Below, piece by piece: positions 44,450-55,022 of a DNA stretch of 64,000 nucleotides (its first letter is position 1; each line of letters begins with the position of its first letter). The position numbers were made by a program, and so were the translations under genes. This DNA comes from Elusimicrobiota bacterium. GTDB lineage: Bacteria > CG03 > SLGR01. Where the stretch lies: NCBI GenBank assembly GCA_003553445.1, contig PWEK01000061.1, positions 1 to 64,000 on the forward strand. Direction: 5' to 3'. The notes beneath the pieces are model-generated. The model saw nothing but the letters and a program-made list of their open reading frames with translations, did not search any database and had not been told where the DNA came from.

Positions 44450-44953
44450 TTAATCCCTTTCTATTAAATCTTCTCTGGTTTTCTCAATCAGCCCGCCGGC
44501 GGAAATAATTCGGGTCAGAAAAACGGGGAATTCTGAAAAACGCCTCTCCTCACCTGAGGTTTTATTCCGTATTTTTCCTTTATTCAATTCAATTGAAACC
44601 TCGTCTTCTGTTTTTGCCTTAAAATCCGATATCTCTACTATCGGAAGACCGATATTGACAGCATTTCTAAAGAATATTCTTGCAAAGCTTACAGCAACAA
44701 CCGCACCCACACCGCATCCTTTTATAGAAAGCGGCGCATGCTCCCTGGAAGAACCGCACCCGAAATTTCTGCCCGCAACTATTATATCTCCCTTACTAAC
44801 TCTCTGTGAAAAATTCTCGTCAACACCCTCCATGCAATGTTTGGAGAGTTTTTCAGGATCAGATGTATCAAGAAACCTGGCAGGAATTATCTGATCAGTA
44901 TCTACATTGTCGCCGAATTTGAAAACCTTGCCTTCTATAATTATATTTTTCAT
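44450..44953 (-). CDS. leuD: 3-isopropylmalate dehydratase small subunit
   Basis: Small (swivel-domain) subunit of isopropylmalate isomerase. 167 residues, the short archaeal/clostridial type. FGDNVDTDQIIPARFLDT near 13 and GRNFGCGSSREHAP near 62 are the family signatures; the latter holds residues contacting substrate and the cluster. It begins 28 bases after leuC and is followed one base later by leuB. It acts with the large subunit encoded just upstream. Confidence 0.97.
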   Translation of the reverse strand: MKNIIIEGKVFKFGDNVDTDQIIPARFLDTSDPEKLSKHCMEGVDENFSQRVSKGDIIVAGRNFGCGSSREHAPLSIKGCGVGAVVAVSFARIFFRNAVNIGLPIVEISDFKAKTEDEVSIELNKGKIRNKTSGEERRFSEFPVFLTRIISAGGLIEKTREDLIERD

Positions 44954-44981
44954 TTTCCCTCTTAACTATCCCCTTCACTTT

Positions 44982-46244
44982 TTACTTCAATAACTCCGGT
45001 GATACAATATACCCGGCAACCGCGCTTGCGGCAGCTACTTCAGGATTCGAAAGATAAACCTGAGAGTTTTTATGTCCCATTCTTCCCACAAAATTCCTAT
45101 TTGTTGTGGCCAGGGCTTTTTCACCGTCAGCCAGTATCCCCATATGTCCGCCCAGGCATGGACCGCACGTAGGAGGCGATATCACTGCTCCTGCCTGAAT
45201 AAATATTTTAATTAATTCTTTTTCAATCATCTGCTCATACATCCTGGCAGTGGACGGGATAACTATAAAGCGAATACCCGGAGCCGCTTTCTTTCCTTTC
45301 AAGATGCGCGCAGCCCTGACAAAATCTTCTATCCTGCCGTTTGTGCATGAGCCGATAACAACCTGGTCCAGCTTTACCTTTTCAATAGAGTCCACCGGAC
45401 GGGAATTTGCCGGAGACGAAGGAAATGCAACCTGAGGCTTTATGCTGGAGCAATCAATCTCAATAACATCTTCATAATCTTCATCTTTTCCCATATCATA
45501 CTCCCCGGGCAAAGGAGTGTATGGCCTGCTCGCCCTTTTCTCAACATATTCAATAATCTTTCTCGGTGTTTCCATTATGCCGTACTTTGCTCCGCACTCA
45601 ATAACCATATTTGAAATTGTAAAACGCGAATCAACCGAAAGTTCTTCCATGGCATCCCCGCAAAACTCAAGTCCCTTGTACAAAGCACCGTCAGTTCCCA
45701 ATCTGCTGATCAGATATAAAATTATGTCCTTACCGCTTACATATTTAAGAAGCTTGCCTTTTAATACAATTTTCACAGCTTCCGGCACCTTGAACCAGCA
45801 TTTCCCCGTAAGCCATGCAGCTGCAACATCCGTAGACCCAACACCGGTTGCAATCGCCCCTAAAGCCCCGTATGTGACCGTATGGGAATCTGCCCCGATT
45901 ATTATGTCCTGAGGGAGAACAAGCCCCTTTTCAGGAAGAAGAGCATGCTCTATGCCGCAACCCGCATCAAAAAAACGTATCCCCTGCTCTGAAGCGAATT
46001 CTCTTACCTTCTTAACCTGCTCGGCAGAAGCGATATCCTTATTCGGCGTAAAGTGATCCGCAACCACGACCGACTTATCAGGATAACGAACCCGGGATGA
46101 ACCTGATTTTTTAAATGCATCTATAGCCAGCGGTGTAGTAACATCATTTGAAAGAATTACATCTACTTCTGATTCTATAAATTCCCCAGCGCTTAATTTC
46201 TTTAAACCAAGCTTTCTTTTAAAAATATTTCTTGCAAGACTCAT
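44982..46244 (-). CDS. leuC: 3-isopropylmalate dehydratase large subunit
   Basis: Aconitase-family 4Fe-4S enzyme that isomerises 2- to 3-isopropylmalate. 420 residues, the short homoaconitase-like type. VVADHFTPNKDIAS near 60, GADSHTVTYGALGA near 121, VIGSCTNGRIEDF near 297 and SPPTCGPCLGGHMG near 355 contain the cluster cysteines and active-site residues. It matches the short LeuD encoded next. The length and motifs could also fit homoaconitase, but leuA and leuB context supports leucine synthesis. Confidence 0.96.
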   Translation of the reverse strand: MSLARNIFKRKLGLKKLSAGEFIESEVDVILSNDVTTPLAIDAFKKSGSSRVRYPDKSVVVADHFTPNKDIASAEQVKKVREFASEQGIRFFDAGCGIEHALLPEKGLVLPQDIIIGADSHTVTYGALGAIATGVGSTDVAAAWLTGKCWFKVPEAVKIVLKGKLLKYVSGKDIILYLISRLGTDGALYKGLEFCGDAMEELSVDSRFTISNMVIECGAKYGIMETPRKIIEYVEKRASRPYTPLPGEYDMGKDEDYEDVIEIDCSSIKPQVAFPSSPANSRPVDSIEKVKLDQVVIGSCTNGRIEDFVRAARILKGKKAAPGIRFIVIPSTARMYEQMIEKELIKIFIQAGAVISPPTCGPCLGGHMGILADGEKALATTNRNFVGRMGHKNSQVYLSNPEVAAASAVAGYIVSPELLK

Positions 46245-46263
46245 AATTAACTATTGCCGGTGC

Positions 46264-47823
46264 TTACAAATTTGCGCGCAGCCGGCCTCCTCCTTTTCCG
46301 CTTTTTAATACCTTCAACCTGTTTATTGCAGATATATATGCAAGCGCCGAGGCTTCAATAATATCCGTGGATGAACCCCTGCCCTGAATTTCCCCTGAAG
46401 CCTCTTTTTCCTTGATTCTGATTGTTACCTCGCCGAGCGAATCACCCCCGCGTGATACCGCTTTGATATTATAGTCGACCAGAACAGGTACTATTCCGGT
46501 CACCTTATTTATTGCATTGTAACATGCGTCAACAGGCCCGTCCCCTACTGCCGCTTCCTGAATCACCCTGGATTTTTTTCCGGATTTATTTATTTTAATC
46601 CTTATTGTCGCGCTTGGAACCGTCTTTGTTCCTGAAAGAGTATGAATATAATCCAGCTCATATATTTTCCTTACGGAACCAATCTGGTCTTCTACCAGCG
46701 TTAAAATCTCGTCATCGTAAACCTGTTTTTTCTTATCTGCCAGTTTCTTAAACCTCTCAAATAGGTCTTCTATATCAATCTTGCCCGCATCCACACCCAT
46801 CCTTTCAAGCCTTTCCTTAATCGCGTGCCTTCCCGAATGTTTTCCCAGGTACAACGCCTCCACCTTACTCCCGACCGATTCAGGGGTCATTATTTCATAG
46901 GTAAGTTTATCCTTAATAACACCGTGCTGATGTATACCTGCCTCGTGCCTGAAAGCATTTGCTCCGACAACGGCTTTATTTCGCTGCACCTGCATTCCGG
47001 AAAGACGGGCAACAAGAGATGAAGTAGGGAATATCTGCCTGGTGTCTATATCCATAGAAATTTCGCCGAATATATCTTTACGAACCTTTAAGGCCATAAT
47101 AACCTCTTCCATGGCGGCATTTCCTGCCCTTTCTCCTATTCCGTTAACAGTACACTCAATTTGAGAGGCGCCGCTGCTTACCGCTTCCAACGAATTTGCC
47201 GAAGCAAGCCCGAGGTCATTGTGACAATGAACACTCAAAACCACATCTTCCGGAAGAGAATTTCTAATTCTTTTTATTAATTCCCCGAATTCGGCAGGCA
47301 GCGCATAACCGACTGTATCAGGAATATTTATCGTCTTTGCTCCAGCATCTGCCGCCGCTCTCACAACCTCAATGAGGTATTCCGGGTCCGTCCTTGTGGC
47401 GTCTTCAGCTGAAAACTCCACGTCTTTGCAGAAGGAGCATGCTTTTTTCACCGCTTTAACAGCATTCTGTATTACCTCTTTTTTAGTCATACCCAGCTTT
47501 GACTTTCTGTGTATTGAACTGGTGGCTATAAAAGTATGGATCTTAGGCTTTCGCGCGGATTTTACGGCATCCCAGCATCTTTTGATGTCCCCCTCAACCG
47601 CCCGGGCCAAACCGCAAACCGAGGATTTCTTAATCTCTGAAGCAACCCTTTTTACTGCTTCGAAATCGCCCTGGGAAGCCACCGGAAACCCGGCTTCGAT
47701 AGTATCTACCCCCATTTTTTCGAGCTGCCGGGCAATTTGAATTTTTTCAGCAATATTCATGCTTGCCCCGGGAGACTGCTCCCCGTCTCTTAATGTCGTA
47801 TCAAATATTTTTATCTTATTCAT
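46264..47823 (-). CDS. leuA: 2-isopropylmalate synthase
   Basis: First committed step of leucine synthesis, condensing acetyl-CoA and 2-oxoisovalerate. 519 residues. Catalytic TIM barrel begins FDTTLRDGEQSPGASM (8-23), with metal-binding HCHNDLGLASAN near 201 and NGIGERAGNAAMEE near 228; the C-terminal LeuA dimer/allosteric domain from about 385 predicts leucine feedback inhibition. The motifs GEQSPGASM separate it from the citramalate synthase encoded further upstream. It starts a few bases after the PssA-like gene. Confidence 0.97.
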   Translation of the reverse strand: MNKIKIFDTTLRDGEQSPGASMNIAEKIQIARQLEKMGVDTIEAGFPVASQGDFEAVKRVASEIKKSSVCGLARAVEGDIKRCWDAVKSARKPKIHTFIATSSIHRKSKLGMTKKEVIQNAVKAVKKACSFCKDVEFSAEDATRTDPEYLIEVVRAAADAGAKTINIPDTVGYALPAEFGELIKRIRNSLPEDVVLSVHCHNDLGLASANSLEAVSSGASQIECTVNGIGERAGNAAMEEVIMALKVRKDIFGEISMDIDTRQIFPTSSLVARLSGMQVQRNKAVVGANAFRHEAGIHQHGVIKDKLTYEIMTPESVGSKVEALYLGKHSGRHAIKERLERMGVDAGKIDIEDLFERFKKLADKKKQVYDDEILTLVEDQIGSVRKIYELDYIHTLSGTKTVPSATIRIKINKSGKKSRVIQEAAVGDGPVDACYNAINKVTGIVPVLVDYNIKAVSRGGDSLGEVTIRIKEKEASGEIQGRGSSTDIIEASALAYISAINRLKVLKSGKGGGRLRANL

Positions 47824-47826
47824 TTT

Positions 47827-48489
47827 TCAATCTGTCCTTACCGCCGCTCCAAAAAGATAAACAACCGTAAATAACATAATCGCAAAAACCTCATCCACCA
47901 TATATATTCCAATCAGCCCCACCAATACCCCCGCCACTATTGAGTAATATGATTTTTTTTTCAACAGCGTAATGCTGAATCTGCACTTTACAACCATCAT
48001 AAAAGAAAAAAACAGAACCATAAGCGATATTATGGGAAATATTACTGAAGAACCCGCCCCAAATCTAATCAGCAGCATATATACAGAAAGTATAAAAACC
48101 GCCGCCGGGCCTATCGGTAAGCCGATACTATCAATATCCTTGTTTTCAGAGCAGTTTTTAACCACCCATACTAAAGACGCCATAGCCCACAAAAATAACA
48201 CCGCCGCTCCAATTACCTGATTACTGTAAAGTAATCTTCCCCAAATCAGAACAGAGACCGTTGCGGTATAAAACATCAGTCCGGCGGCCTTAACTATACT
48301 TAAATTTTTTCCGGATGACAATCCGGCAAATGTGTTTTCAAAGAAAAACATAGCAAAAAGAAAGTATACCGCCGGAGCAAGGGCATTGTCAAGAGCCGAA
48401 AGAAAACCGGCAAACCCGCTTAGCAGCGCAATCCCTGAAGCTAAGGAAGCCGCTATTGACTTCCCCGGCGGGGAAGCTACTTCAGCCAT
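47827..48489 (-). CDS. Degenerate PssA-like membrane protein lacking the CDP-alcohol phosphotransferase motif
   Basis: 220-residue polytopic membrane protein with about seven hydrophobic segments. It occupies the slot between ilvC and leuA where many bacteria carry psd-pssA. Residues 10-35 ([23 protein letters not shown]) resemble the first helix of phosphatidylserine synthase, [12 protein letters not shown] near 121 resembles the PssA GxPIPxAA block, and VVKCRFSI near 167 resembles the MVSKIKFP block. The catalytic DGxxARx8Gx3Dx3D signature is absent; the corresponding place reads [16 protein letters not shown] therefore infer a PssA relative that cannot catalyse the CDP-alcohol reaction. 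Function unknown. The start overlaps the ilvC stop by 13 nt. Confidence 0.65.
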   Translation of the reverse strand: MAEVASPPGKSIAASLASGIALLSGFAGFLSALDNALAPAVYFLFAMFFFENTFAGLSSGKNLSIVKAAGLMFYTATVSVLIWGRLLYSNQVIGAAVLFLWAMASLVWVVKNCSENKDIDSIGLPIGPAAVFILSVYMLLIRFGAGSSVIFPIISLMVLFFSFMMVVKCRFSITLLKKKSYYSIVAGVLVGLIGIYMVDEVFAIMLFTVVYLFGAAVRTD

Positions 48490-49478
48490 TCCATCATATC
48501 TCTTAATTTCTTACCTGTTTTCTCAATTATATGATTTTCCATCTCCGAACGTTTCTTTTTAAATTTCGGAAGGCCCTTGCGGTTTTCCTCAATCCACTCC
48601 TTAGCAAATGCCCCGGACTGAATTTCAGCAAGTATTTTTTTCATTTCCTTCTTTGTCTCATCGCTTATAACCCGCTCGCCCCTGGAGTACTCTCCGTATT
48701 CAGCCGTATCGGATATGGAATAATTCATATAGGATATACCCTTTGAGTAAACAAGGTCAATTATTAATTTCATTTCATGCAGACACTCAAAATATGCTAT
48801 CTCTGGCTGGTATCCCGCTTCAGTCAGAGTTTCAAACCCCTTCTTCATAAGCTCTACAACGCCACCGCATAAAACAGCCTGTTCACCGAACAAATCCGTC
48901 TCGGTCTCTTCCTTAAAAGTCGTTTCAATAACTCCGGCTTTCGTGCCCCCTATCGCCTTTGCATATGACAGAGCCAGATCCAACCCCTTACCGGATACAT
49001 CCTTCTCTACCGCAACAAGCATTGGAACACCGTTTCCTTCTTCATAAACCTTGCGCACAAGATGACCCGGTCCCTTTGGAGCGACCATAACCACATCAGC
49101 ATTTTCAGTTGGCTTAATCTGCTTAAACCTTATGTTAAACCCGTGAGAAAACCCTATTACGATATTTTCTTTATCTTTTATATGTGGTTTTATTTCCTCA
49201 TAAACCGCCGGCTGAAGAGTATCGGGAACAAGAAGCTGAACCCATCCGACTCCCTGCTTCTTAACAGCATCACTGGCGCTGAGCGGCTCAAAACCGTCTT
49301 TCTGCGCCTGTTTGAAGTTTTCCGAACCCTCAACATCCGCAACTATTACATCTATTCCGGAGTCCCTCAGGTTTTTTGCATGAGCATGCCCCTGGGACCC
49401 GTATCCTACAATAACAACCTTTTTTTCTTTAAGATGCTTTAAATCGGCATCAGATTCATAATACATTTTGGCGCACAT
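48477..49478 (-). CDS. ilvC: Ketol-acid reductoisomerase
   Basis: Second step shared by valine and isoleucine synthesis: Mg2+-dependent isomerisation and NADPH reduction of acetohydroxy acids. 333 residues, short class I form. [21 protein letters not shown] near 21 binds [20 protein letters not shown] near 129 and [16 protein letters not shown] near 187 carry the metal-binding and catalytic residues. It abuts ilvN at one base. Complete and typical. Confidence 0.98.
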   Translation of the reverse strand: MCAKMYYESDADLKHLKEKKVVIVGYGSQGHAHAKNLRDSGIDVIVADVEGSENFKQAQKDGFEPLSASDAVKKQGVGWVQLLVPDTLQPAVYEEIKPHIKDKENIVIGFSHGFNIRFKQIKPTENADVVMVAPKGPGHLVRKVYEEGNGVPMLVAVEKDVSGKGLDLALSYAKAIGGTKAGVIETTFKEETETDLFGEQAVLCGGVVELMKKGFETLTEAGYQPEIAYFECLHEMKLIIDLVYSKGISYMNYSISDTAEYGEYSRGERVISDETKKEMKKILAEIQSGAFAKEWIEENRKGLPKFKKKRSEMENHIIEKTGKKLRDMMEWLK

Positions 49479-49957
49479 TATTTTCCTCCTCTTTCCAGGG
49501 CTATTATTCCTGTTCTTGCCATCTCTTTAATTCCGTAAGGCATCATCAGCTCTATAAATGCTTCAATCTTACTCTCACTGCCGGTTACTTCAATCATCAC
49601 AGAATCCTGGGCCACATCAACAACCTTAGCCCTAAATATGCCTGCAATCTCCATTATCTCCGGCCTTTCCTTTTTGCTTGCCTTTGCCCTTATAAGCATC
49701 AAATCTCTCTCAACAAATTCCGCACTAAGAAAGTCTTTCACGCTTATGGTATCCGGGAGCTTATTAAGCTGTTTTGTGACCTGCTCCAGAACATCCTCAT
49801 CCCCTCCTACAACAATAGTCATCCTGGATGTATCAGGATCTTCAGTCGGGCCTACCGCAAGAGAATCTATGTTGTATCCCCTTGCGCTGAAAAGACCTGA
49901 AATCCTGGCCAGCACCCCTGATTTATTTTCCACAAGAACTGATATTGTATGTTTCAT
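49478..49957 (-). CDS. ilvN: Acetolactate synthase small (regulatory) subunit
   Basis: Regulatory subunit that confers valine inhibition on acetolactate synthase. 159 residues, the IlvH type. An N-terminal ACT domain ([32 protein letters not shown], read in parts) is followed by a C-terminal domain with DLMLIRAKA near 91 and a conserved end (GIIALERG). It lies between ilvB (49-base gap) and ilvC, the usual ilvBNC order. Confidence 0.97.
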   Translation of the reverse strand: MKHTISVLVENKSGVLARISGLFSARGYNIDSLAVGPTEDPDTSRMTIVVGGDEDVLEQVTKQLNKLPDTISVKDFLSAEFVERDLMLIRAKASKKERPEIMEIAGIFRAKVVDVAQDSVMIEVTGSESKIEAFIELMMPYGIKEMARTGIIALERGGK

Positions 49958-50006
49958 TTTAATCCCTCTTTACATATTCTGTATATCCTCATAATAACCG
50001 ACCCTT

Positions 50007-51692
50007 TTATGCCATCTCCAGCATTATTTCATCCAATGCCGCACCGGCCGGAACCATGGGATAGACGTTCTCTTCCTGTTCCACTATAAAATCAATCACT
50101 ACCGGTCCCTGCTTATATGCAAGGGCCTCTTTTATCGCATCCTTGACCTTGCTCTTTTCTTCCACCCTTATTCCCTTAGCGCCGTACGCCTGGGCAACTT
50201 TAGCAAAATCCGGAACCCGTTTATCGTGAGATTCTCCCAGACAGACCTGGCTGTATCTTTTCTTGTAAAAAAGCTCCTGCCACTGCCGTACCATCCCCAG
50301 ATAATTGTTATTAAGAACCGCAACGATAACAGGAATCTTATTTACAACGCATGTTGCGAGCTCCTGAATATTCATCTGAAAACTTCCGTCTCCAGCTATA
50401 TCTATTACCGTTTTTTCAGGGCGGGCTGTTTTCGCTCCTATTGCTGCTGGAAAACCATACCCCATCGTTCCGAGTCCGCCCGAGGTTAAAAATGTCCTGG
50501 GCTTGTTGTACTTGTAGAACTGTTCACCCCACATCTGACACTGACCGACCTCAGTTGCAACAACGGCTTCCCCTTTTGTCAGCTTCCAGAACTGCTCTAC
50601 TACATACTGGGGGCGCAGCTTATCATCCTCTGTATAAGAAAGAGGGCATTTTTCCTTCCATTGAGCGATTTTTTCATGCCATTTTTTCCTCTGCCTTCTC
50701 TCAACCTGCTTTGTCAGCAAAGAAAGAATGTTTTTACAATCTCCGACAATAGGTATATCAGCCTTTACCGTTTTTGAAATCGAAGTCGGGTCTATATCAA
50801 TATGTATCTTTTTTGCTTTTTTTGCAAAGTCCGAGAGCCTGCCCGTAACCCTGTCATCAAACCTGGACCCTACAGCAACCAGCAGGTCGGATTCCTGCAC
50901 TGCCTTGTTTGCATAGTAAGTACCGTGCATCCCCAGCATATCAAGAGAAAGCTCCGACTCGGAAGGGAATGCCCCTTTGCCCATCAGGGTAGTAGTCACG
51001 GGAAGAAGGCCTTTTTCAGCAAACTTTTTAAGATGACCGGAAGCTTCGGAAGAGATAACTCCTCCCCCGGCATAAATCACAGGTCTTTCAGAATTATTTA
51101 TTGCCTCCGCAGCTTTTTTAATCTGCTTTTTATGCCCTTTTATTTTAGGTTTATATCCCCTTATCTGAACCTTTTCCGGATATTCAAACTTACACTCGGC
51201 CCTTTGAACATCAACCGCTATATCTATAAGTACAGGGCCGGGCCTGCCCGTCCTGGCAAGATGAAAGGCTTCCTTAATAGTCCCTGCAAGGTCCCTCACA
51301 TCCGTTATGAGATAGTTCTGCTTTGTAACCGGCCGGGTTATACCTGTAGTATCGGCTTCCTGAAAAGCGTCATTTCCGACAAGATGCGATGCCACCTGTC
51401 CGGTAATCGCCAACATCGGAATAGAATCAAGGTAAGCAGTGGCAAGCCCCGTTACCAGGTTTGTAGCACCCGGGCCGGATGTGGCGATACAGACCCCGAC
51501 TTCTCCCGTGGCCCTTGAGTAACCGTCTGCCATATGACTGGCTGCCTGCTCATGCCTTGTCAATATAAACTTCAAATCTTTTTCAGAATGAAGTTCGTCA
51601 AAAATCGGAATCACGGACCCGCCGCATATCCCAAATATATGTTTTACGCCTTCCCTTTTTAAACTCTCCAGTACTATTTTTGCTCCATTCAT
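50007..51692 (-). CDS. ilvB: Acetolactate synthase large (catalytic) subunit
   Basis: ThDP- and FAD-dependent enzyme that makes acetolactate and acetohydroxybutyrate. About 561 residues from ATG 51692, which begins [11 protein letters not shown] as expected and has an AAGGA upstream; the ORF track's 51812 start overlaps ilvD and adds 40 unrelated residues. The ThDP glutamate lies in [15 protein letters not shown] near 47, and the ThDP-binding [22 protein letters not shown] block lies near 435. It follows ilvD by 59 bases. Confidence 0.97.
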   Translation of the reverse strand: MNGAKIVLESLKREGVKHIFGICGGSVIPIFDELHSEKDLKFILTRHEQAASHMADGYSRATGEVGVCIATSGPGATNLVTGLATAYLDSIPMLAITGQVASHLVGNDAFQEADTTGITRPVTKQNYLITDVRDLAGTIKEAFHLARTGRPGPVLIDIAVDVQRAECKFEYPEKVQIRGYKPKIKGHKKQIKKAAEAINNSERPVIYAGGGVISSEASGHLKKFAEKGLLPVTTTLMGKGAFPSESELSLDMLGMHGTYYANKAVQESDLLVAVGSRFDDRVTGRLSDFAKKAKKIHIDIDPTSISKTVKADIPIVGDCKNILSLLTKQVERRQRKKWHEKIAQWKEKCPLSYTEDDKLRPQYVVEQFWKLTKGEAVVATEVGQCQMWGEQFYKYNKPRTFLTSGGLGTMGYGFPAAIGAKTARPEKTVIDIAGDGSFQMNIQELATCVVNKIPVIVAVLNNNYLGMVRQWQELFYKKRYSQVCLGESHDKRVPDFAKVAQAYGAKGIRVEEKSKVKDAIKEALAYKQGPVVIDFIVEQEENVYPMVPAGAALDEIMLEMA

Positions 51693-51751
51693 GATTTTAA
51701 CCGTCCTTCTTGAACTTTTTATTCTCCTTCTTTGTATCTGTTTACAACCCT

Positions 51752-53404
51752 CTATTTCAAAACCGCACCCTGCGCTGCCGAGGTTACAAGCCTGGCATAC
51801 CTTGATAGCCACCCGGAAACTTTTCTTTCCGGTTTTTTACATTTCTTCAGTCTTTCCCTGATATTCTCATCGGAAAGTTTCACATTCAGAGACCTTCGGG
51901 TAATGTCAATCTCAATCTCATCTCCCTCCTCAATCGCCGCTACTGGTCCTCCCTGCGCTGCTTCCGGAGAAACATGTCCGATACAGGGCCCCCTGGTTCC
52001 CCCGGAAAATCTTCCGTCCGTAATAAGGGCGACATCCTTCTCAAGGCCCATACCCGCAAGTATCGATGTAGGGTTAAGCATTTCCCTCATACCCGGCCCC
52101 CCGGAAGGCCCTTCGTAACGGATGATAACGACATCTCCTTTTTTTACTTCCCTGTTTCTTATCGCCTCTACAGCTTCCTCCTCGCTTGAAAATATCCTTG
52201 CAGGTCCCGACATCTTCATGTTTTTTTCATCAACCGCTGCAGATTTAACAACTGCCCCGTCAGGACAGATGTTTCCGTAAAGTATAGCCAGCCCGCCGCT
52301 TTCGCGATAGGCAGTTGAATGTGTCCTTATTACATCATCATCTTCAACTACCGCGTTTTCGGCAATTTCTTTTATCCTTTTGCCGGAAACGGTGTTATTA
52401 TCCTTAACATAACCGCTCAAGTTTTTTAAAACTGCGGGTATCCCACCCGCCCAGTCGAGATCTTCCATAAAATAATTTCCACCCGGCCTTAAACTGAGTA
52501 TCTGAGGAGTATCCCTGCTTATTCTGTCAAACACAGATAAATCCAGACTCAGACCGCATTCATGAGCTATAGCCGGAAGATGAAGAACAGTGTTTGTTGA
52601 TCCCCCCGTCGCCATGTCCACCACAATGGCGTTATGAAATGCATTTTCGTTCATAATACTCCGCGGTGTAACCTCATCTCTTACAAGTTCAACAGCTTTT
52701 TTACCGCTTCTGTATGATATGCGTTCTTTTTCCGCGCTTACGGCCGGGGCTGTTCCGCATCCCGGCAGGCTCATACCCATGGCCTCGGTAAGAGAATTCA
52801 TTGTATTTGCAGTGTATAAACCCTGACAGGAACCGCACCCCGGACAGGCCTTTAAAGTCAGTTCTTCGAGCTCCGATTCAGTTATTTTTCCGGCTTCGCA
52901 ATTTCCAACCGCCTCGAAAGTATCCCGAACCAGAGAGAGTCTCCTACCCTTGCTGCGGCCGGTTAACATAGGGCCTGCAGTAAGAACAACAGAAGGTATA
53001 TCCAGACGGGCGGCAGCCATAAGCATGCCCGGTGTTATCTTGTCGCAGCTTGTAAGAAGAACAAGCCCGTCCAGTCCGTGAGCCATTGCCACCGACTCCA
53101 CGCAATCTGCTATTACTTCTCTTGAAGGAAGAGAATACCTCATTCCTTCATGCCCCATTGCAATCCCATCGCATATGGCCGGAACCCCGAATTTGAAAGA
53201 AATCCCCCCGCCGGCGTGAATCCCTTTTGCCGCCGCCTGGGAAAGCCTCTCCATATTTACATGACCGGGAACTATTTCAGAAAAACTCGATGCTATCCCT
53301 ATAAAGGGCTTGCTGTGAATATCCTCGTTGTCCACCCCGCATGCGTATAAAAGAGCCCTTGAAGGCGCCCTTTGAAACCCCTTTTTAATTTTATCGCTTC
53401 TCAT
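51752..53404 (-). CDS. ilvD: Dihydroxy-acid dehydratase
   Basis: Iron-sulfur dehydratase that makes the 2-oxo acids of valine and isoleucine. 550 residues. Cluster and metal motifs: a [10 protein letters not shown] segment near 17 where many homologues have a Cys after Nxxx[14 protein letters not shown] near 113, [19 protein letters not shown] near 184, and the C-terminal [19 protein letters not shown] near 465. This gene precedes ilvB. Sequence is full length and typical; the related phosphogluconate dehydratase lacks the amino-acid context. Confidence 0.97.
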   Translation of the reverse strand: MRSDKIKKGFQRAPSRALLYACGVDNEDIHSKPFIGIASSFSEIVPGHVNMERLSQAAAKGIHAGGGISFKFGVPAICDGIAMGHEGMRYSLPSREVIADCVESVAMAHGLDGLVLLTSCDKITPGMLMAAARLDIPSVVLTAGPMLTGRSKGRRLSLVRDTFEAVGNCEAGKITESELEELTLKACPGCGSCQGLYTANTMNSLTEAMGMSLPGCGTAPAVSAEKERISYRSGKKAVELVRDEVTPRSIMNENAFHNAIVVDMATGGSTNTVLHLPAIAHECGLSLDLSVFDRISRDTPQILSLRPGGNYFMEDLDWAGGIPAVLKNLSGYVKDNNTVSGKRIKEIAENAVVEDDDVIRTHSTAYRESGGLAILYGNICPDGAVVKSAAVDEKNMKMSGPARIFSSEEEAVEAIRNREVKKGDVVIIRYEGPSGGPGMREMLNPTSILAGMGLEKDVALITDGRFSGGTRGPCIGHVSPEAAQGGPVAAIEEGDEIEIDITRRSLNVKLSDENIRERLKKCKKPERKVSGWLSRYARLVTSAAQGAVLK

Positions 53405-53435
53405 CTGTTGCTCCCGTCATTTATTCTGTGCATCT

Positions 53436-55022
53436 TTACAGTCCCCGCTCACGCATAAGCTTGTATTCAATACTGTCTACAAGGGCCTCCCAGGAAGCCT
53501 CTATGATGTTTTCAGAAACCCCAACGGTTCCCCACTCCTGCTTCCCGTCCCTGGATTCTATTAAAACCCGCACCTTTGCAGCTGTTCCTTCCTTCGCATC
53601 TATGACCCGCACCTTAAAATCAGTCAAGCTTACCGTTTTTAACTCGGGATAAAACTTCTCCAGCGCTTTTCTCAGCGCATTATCCAGAGCATTTACCGGT
53701 CCGTCGCCATCTGAGGCAGTATGTTCAAGAACCCCGTCAACAAGAACCTTTATGGTAGCTTCAGAGCGAAGGTTGCCTTCAGAATCGTTTTCAATTATTA
53801 CCCTGAATCCCTCAAGGTCAAAAAATTTCTTATATGAATCTGATTCTTTTCTCATAACAATTTCAAAAGAAGCCTCGGCCCCCTCGTAATGATAGCCTTT
53901 CTCTTCCAGCTTTTTTATGTGTTTGAGAATTCTTCTTACCTTTTCATCATCCTTTGAAAGATCGATGTTAAACTCCTCTGATTTAAGCCTTATATTGCTT
54001 GCTCCCGCCAGTTCGGAAAGGAGAATTCTCCTTTTATTCCCCACCGACTCCGGGCTTATATGTTCGTATGTGGTCGAATCTTTTCTTATTGCGCTTACAT
54101 GTATGCCCCCTTTGTGGGCGAAAGCGGAATGTCCTACGAAAGGCTGATGCGAATCAGGAACAATATTTGCGATTTCGTCTATATACCTGGAAACCTCCGT
54201 CAGGCGCTTCATTCTTTCTCCAGGAAGACAGCTGTACCCCATCTTCAGCTGCAGATTAGGAAGCACGGAGCAGAGGTTGGCGTTTCCGCACCTTTCACCG
54301 TATCCGTTTATTGTTCCGTGAACCATTCTGCATCCCCGTCTTACCGCCTCAAGCGTATTGCCTACCGCAACACCCGAATCATTATGCGCGTGGATTCCCA
54401 GAGGAACATCAACAGATTTTTTTACCTCTTCAACTATCCGGCCGACCTCATGAGGAAGAACACCCCCATTGGTCTCACATAGAACCCCCCCCCGTGCGCC
54501 GCCCTCCACTGCCGCTTCCAGGGTTTTTACGGCATACTCCGGATCGCTCAAAAATCCGTCAAAAAAATGCTCCGCGTCATATATTACATCTATGTTCTTT
54601 TCACGCAGGTAACTGACTGATTCGCGTATCATATTCAAATTTTCTTTTCTTGTTGTACCTAACGCCTTTTTCACATGAAGATCCCAGGATTTACCAAAGA
54701 CACAGCATGTGCCGGGCTCGACCTCGACCACCCTGTTTAAAATAGCATCCTCTCGCGGTTTAGTATTTTTCTTTCTTGTAGATGTGAATGCCGCGACAGT
54801 GGAAGTCTCAAGATTCATATTCTTTACCTTGTTGAAGTATTTCGCGTCTTTCGGGTTTGACCCGGGCCAACCGCCTTCAATATAATCGACCCCCATCCAG
54901 TCAAGTTTGGCGGTTATTTTAAGCTTATCCTCCATAGATATAGAAACACCTTCCGCCTGGGTCCCATCCCTGAGCGTGGTATCAAGAACTAAAATTTTTT
55001 CTTTTTTATTCACAGAATTCAT
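53436..55022 (-). CDS. cimA: (R)-citramalate synthase
   Basis: Condenses acetyl-CoA with pyruvate, giving a threonine-independent route to 2-oxobutyrate and isoleucine. 528 residues. The barrel begins LDTTLRDGTQAEGVSISMEDK (13-33), and GTQAEG in place of GEQSPG is the citramalate-type signature; HAHNDSGVAVGNTLEAV near 205 binds metal. The C-terminal domain from about 395 is LeuA-like and predicts isoleucine feedback. A run of nine G in the coding strand encodes part of GGARGGVL. The start overlaps the lysC end by 17 nt. No threonine deaminase is found in the window. Confidence 0.94.
   Translation of the reverse strand: MNSVNKKEKILVLDTTLRDGTQAEGVSISMEDKLKITAKLDWMGVDYIEGGWPGSNPKDAKYFNKVKNMNLETSTVAAFTSTRKKNTKPREDAILNRVVEVEPGTCCVFGKSWDLHVKKALGTTRKENLNMIRESVSYLREKNIDVIYDAEHFFDGFLSDPEYAVKTLEAAVEGGARGGVLCETNGGVLPHEVGRIVEEVKKSVDVPLGIHAHNDSGVAVGNTLEAVRRGCRMVHGTINGYGERCGNANLCSVLPNLQLKMGYSCLPGERMKRLTEVSRYIDEIANIVPDSHQPFVGHSAFAHKGGIHVSAIRKDSTTYEHISPESVGNKRRILLSELAGASNIRLKSEEFNIDLSKDDEKVRRILKHIKKLEEKGYHYEGAEASFEIVMRKESDSYKKFFDLEGFRVIIENDSEGNLRSEATIKVLVDGVLEHTASDGDGPVNALDNALRKALEKFYPELKTVSLTDFKVRVIDAKEGTAAKVRVLIESRDGKQEWGTVGVSENIIEASWEALVDSIEYKLMRERGL

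Noticed and set aside
50007-51812. ilvB starting at 51812
   Set aside because: The extra 40 residues overlap ilvD, are unlike any acetolactate synthase N-terminus, and a good Shine-Dalgarno exists before 51692.
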